Assembly: GCA_028281635.1 (NCBI GenBank)
Contig: JANQJM010000005.1
Location: 1-64,000, forward strand
DNA: 64,000 nt
Origin: Pseudomonadales bacterium
GTDB taxonomy: Bacteria; Pseudomonadota; Gammaproteobacteria; Pseudomonadales; Pseudohongiellaceae
Reading direction: 5' to 3'
A model generated the notes under the pieces. The model was not told where the DNA came from. It did not search any database and was given only the letters and a program-made list of their open reading frames with translations. Below are positions 61,745 through 64,000 of the stretch, one piece after another. Within the stretch, counting starts at the first letter, position 1; each line of letters begins with the position of its first letter. Position numbers and translations under genes: made by a program.

Positions 61745-61843
61745 AGCCAAAGACAGCAACACACGTTGCTTACTATTAACGGCAAGTAATGATCTCTGCA
61801 GTCTGGTACAGGCACCACTGAGGAGATGAATGAGGACTTAAAT

Positions 61844-63580
61844 ATGTCACAGGTAATAAATACCAATATTGCATCTTTGAATGCTCAGAGAAATCTGAAC
61901 AAATCACAGGGTATGCTATCTACCTCGTTGCAGCGTCTTTCATCTGGTATGCGAATTAACAGTGCTAAAGATGACGCAGCAGGTCTCGCTATTTCCGAAC
62001 GGTTTACCGCTCAGATTCGAGGTTTGAATCAGGCGGTACGAAACTCCAACGATGGTATTTCGCTGGCGCAGACAGCAGAAGGCGCACTCGGTGAGGTCAC
62101 CAACAATCTGCAGCGAATTCGTGAGCTGGCTGTACAGTCCGCTAATGCGACTAACAGCTCTTCCGACCGCGCCGCGATGCAGGCTGAGGTATCTCAGCTG
62201 ATGTCTGAAATCGATCGTGTTGCGTCACAGACCAACTTTAATGGTGTAAACCTGCTGGATGGATCTTTCTCCGCGCAGTCGTTCCAGGTTGGTGCAAACG
62301 TGGGTGAGACCATTAGCGTCACTACAATCATCAACGCCACTAAAGCGGGTCTTGGATTGGATAACGGTACTGCCAGCTATACCGCTGGAACAGCATTGAC
62401 CGGCACACTGCTTGCTGGTGACGTGACCATTAACGGCAACGACGTTGGTGTAGTTGCAACTCAAGACGCCAAGGCCATGGCTGACGCCATTTCCGCTACT
62501 AGTTCCACTGTTTCTGCTACGGCTACCAATGCGCAGACTCTGGCCTATACCGACATTGCTGGTACTGCTGGTTCTGCCGCCGTAGCCACTAACTCTACAG
62601 TATCCGGTGCTTTCACTGATCACACTGGCACCAGTGGTGGTGGCACACTGACTCTGACTATCGACGGTATCAGCGTCACTAACTATACAGATGCCGGCGC
62701 GAACTATGACGCTGCTGCGTTCCAGGCAGACGTGAACACCTTCCTGGCTGCCAACGCACTGTATTCCGCTACGGGTAGTGTAGCCGGTAATGACTTGGTC
62801 ATCTCCAAGGCAGATGGTACTGACATGGCTATCGTCGAAGGTGGTACGCTGGCTGGTGCTGCTGGTCTGGCCGGTGGTTTCCTGGCTACACACAACGGTG
62901 GTACTGCGGCTGTCGCTCAGGTTAATGCTGCCTACACATTGACTCTGGACGGTTCAACTGTTGATCTGAGTAGCTATCAGGGCGCTGGTGACTTCACTAT
63001 CAGTGCTTCCGACATGGCCGCTGCAATTAACGGGGTCTCCGGATTCACCGCTTCAGTGAACGGTGCCAACATCGACATCACCAAGACTGACGGAAGCAAC
63101 TTCACACTGGTTGAGTCGGGTGCTGACTCTGCTGGTGCAGAAGGTTTCGCTGGAACTGGCGGTACTTTCCGCGGAGTCATCAGCAACATTACCTCAACAG
63201 GTGCTGATCTGGTCATCGGTGGTGCAGGCGTTGCCAAGGCTGGATTGGCCACTGGTAGCACCGCTGCATCATCCAATACGCTTGATGTAACCACTGTTGC
63301 CAATTCCTCCGCATTGATCACAGCAGTCGATACTGCGCTGGATTCAGTAAACGGCTCTCGAGGTACTTTGGGTGCGGTTCAGAATCGATTCGAATCGGTA
63401 GTAACAAGCTTGCAGACATCTTCTGAAAGTCTGTCAGCTGCGCGATCTCGAATTCAGGATACTGACTTCGCCGCAGAGACCGCAAACCTGACCAAGGCGC
63501 AAATTCTGCAGCAAGCGGGTATGGCGATGATGGCTCAGGCAAATTCACTACCACAGAACGTGTTATCACTGTTGCAGTAA
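61844..63580 (+). CDS. fliC: Flagellin
   Basis: [52 protein letters not shown]-terminal [32 protein letters not shown]. Confidence 0.98.
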   Translation: MSQVINTNIASLNAQRNLNKSQGMLSTSLQRLSSGMRINSAKDDAAGLAISERFTAQIRGLNQAVRNSNDGISLAQTAEGALGEVTNNLQRIRELAVQSANATNSSSDRAAMQAEVSQLMSEIDRVASQTNFNGVNLLDGSFSAQSFQVGANVGETISVTTIINATKAGLGLDNGTASYTAGTALTGTLLAGDVTINGNDVGVVATQDAKAMADAISATSSTVSATATNAQTLAYTDIAGTAGSAAVATNSTVSGAFTDHTGTSGGGTLTLTIDGISVTNYTDAGANYDAAAFQADVNTFLAANALYSATGSVAGNDLVISKADGTDMAIVEGGTLAGAAGLAGGFLATHNGGTAAVAQVNAAYTLTLDGSTVDLSSYQGAGDFTISASDMAAAINGVSGFTASVNGANIDITKTDGSNFTLVESGADSAGAEGFAGTGGTFRGVISNITSTGADLVIGGAGVAKAGLATGSTAASSNTLDVTTVANSSALITAVDTALDSVNGSRGTLGAVQNRFESVVTSLQTSSESLSAARSRIQDTDFAAETANLTKAQILQQAGMAMMAQANSLPQNVLSLLQ

Positions 63581-63604
63581 TGGTTGGTTGAATCAAAGAG
63601 AGTT

Positions 63605-63630
63605 AGTACAGCCCCATTAGGGGCTGTACT
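63605..63630 (+). terminator. Hairpin after fliC, probable terminator or transcript-stabilising stem
   Basis: AGTACAGCCCC-ATTA-GGGGCTGTACT: perfect 11-bp stem, 4-nt loop; T-tract weak. Confidence 0.75.
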
Positions 63631-63656
63631 TGCTTCCGGTTCAAAGGATAGTTGAA

Positions 63657-63684
63657 TCAAAATACTTAAGAGAAGGGACGTAGC
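63657..63684 (+). promoter_or_regulatory. Sigma-28-like promoter TCAAA-N15-GACGTAGC upstream of flaG
   Basis: TCAAAATACTTAAGAGAAGGGACGTAGC, 28 bp before flaG. Confidence 0.45.
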
Positions 63685-63712
63685 TACTATAAGTAAACTC
63701 GAGGTGTAGGTT

Positions 63713-64000
63713 ATGACAACTCTGGACAAAATAGATATGGGTGCAAGCATACTGCGCACCAACCAGGTTGAGGCAACAAAGGCGCTGCAAGGCCGGCAAG
63801 AAATTGCCGCCCAGGGCAAATCTGCGCCAGTCACTAAGCCAGTCGGAACCCCGTCGGAAGATAAAAAGAAGGAACTTGATCAAGCAGTAAAAAACCTCTC
63901 TGGCTATGTGCAAAACGTTACCAGAGAACTTAATTTCAGTATTGATGAAGAACTCCATCGCCCGGTGGTAACTGTTTTGGACAAAGAGACTGGTGAAGTT
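63713..64000 (+). CDS. flaG: FlaG family protein, cut by the window end
   Basis: Translated from ATG 63713: MTTLDKIDMGASILRTNQ...ELNFSIDEELHRPVVTVLDKETGEV; typical FlaG C-terminal motif. Confidence 0.88.
   Translation, partial: MTTLDKIDMGASILRTNQVEATKALQGRQEIAAQGKSAPVTKPVGTPSEDKKKELDQAVKNLSGYVQNVTRELNFSIDEELHRPVVTVLDKETGEV

Noticed and set aside
61600-61843. Sigma-54 promoter for fliC (TGGTACAGGCACC)
   Set aside because: No GG-N10-GC with a TTGC -12 element; the sigma-28-like site fits better.
62225-62893. 222-aa antisense ORF inside fliC
   Set aside because: Low-complexity Ser/Thr/Gly composition is the expected reverse reading of flagellin codons; no independent evidence.
1-64000. CRISPR arrays, tRNA/rRNA genes, transposases, integrases or phage genes
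   Set aside because: No regularly spaced repeats, RNA-gene-like segments or recognisable mobility proteins were seen.

Overview
The window is 64 kb of a gammaproteobacterial-type chromosome in three blocks. (1) About 0-9.7 kb is accessory. It holds a VOC-family C-terminus, a BlaR1/BlaI-like pair next to a DUF1592-type di-heme protein, a DUF1552 protein and a secreted ankyrin-repeat protein, a secreted protein of unknown function, and two apparently decayed genes. (2) About 9.7-34 kb is an unusually dense signalling island: ten histidine kinases, mostly hybrid, one stand-alone receiver, one periplasmic binding protein and one small unknown protein. No DNA-binding response regulator is present. 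(3) About 34-64 kb is a flagellar locus: fliK-flhB2 (minus strand), fliGMNOPQR-flhBA-flhF-flhG-fliA-motCD, ycgR-flgN-flgM-flgA (minus strand), flgBCDEFGHIJKL, fliC and flaG. No che genes, fliEF or fliHIJ are present. The main discovery candidate is a promoter-like motif, TAAAG-N14/15-GTCGTA(A/G)T. It lies in the correct orientation and at start-site-compatible distances upstream of fliC, flgM, flaG, fliK and motC, and also upstream of several kinase genes. This suggests that the kinase island belongs to the FliA (sigma-28) late flagellar regulon. Domain calls come from reading motifs and family resemblance by eye; no database search was run.
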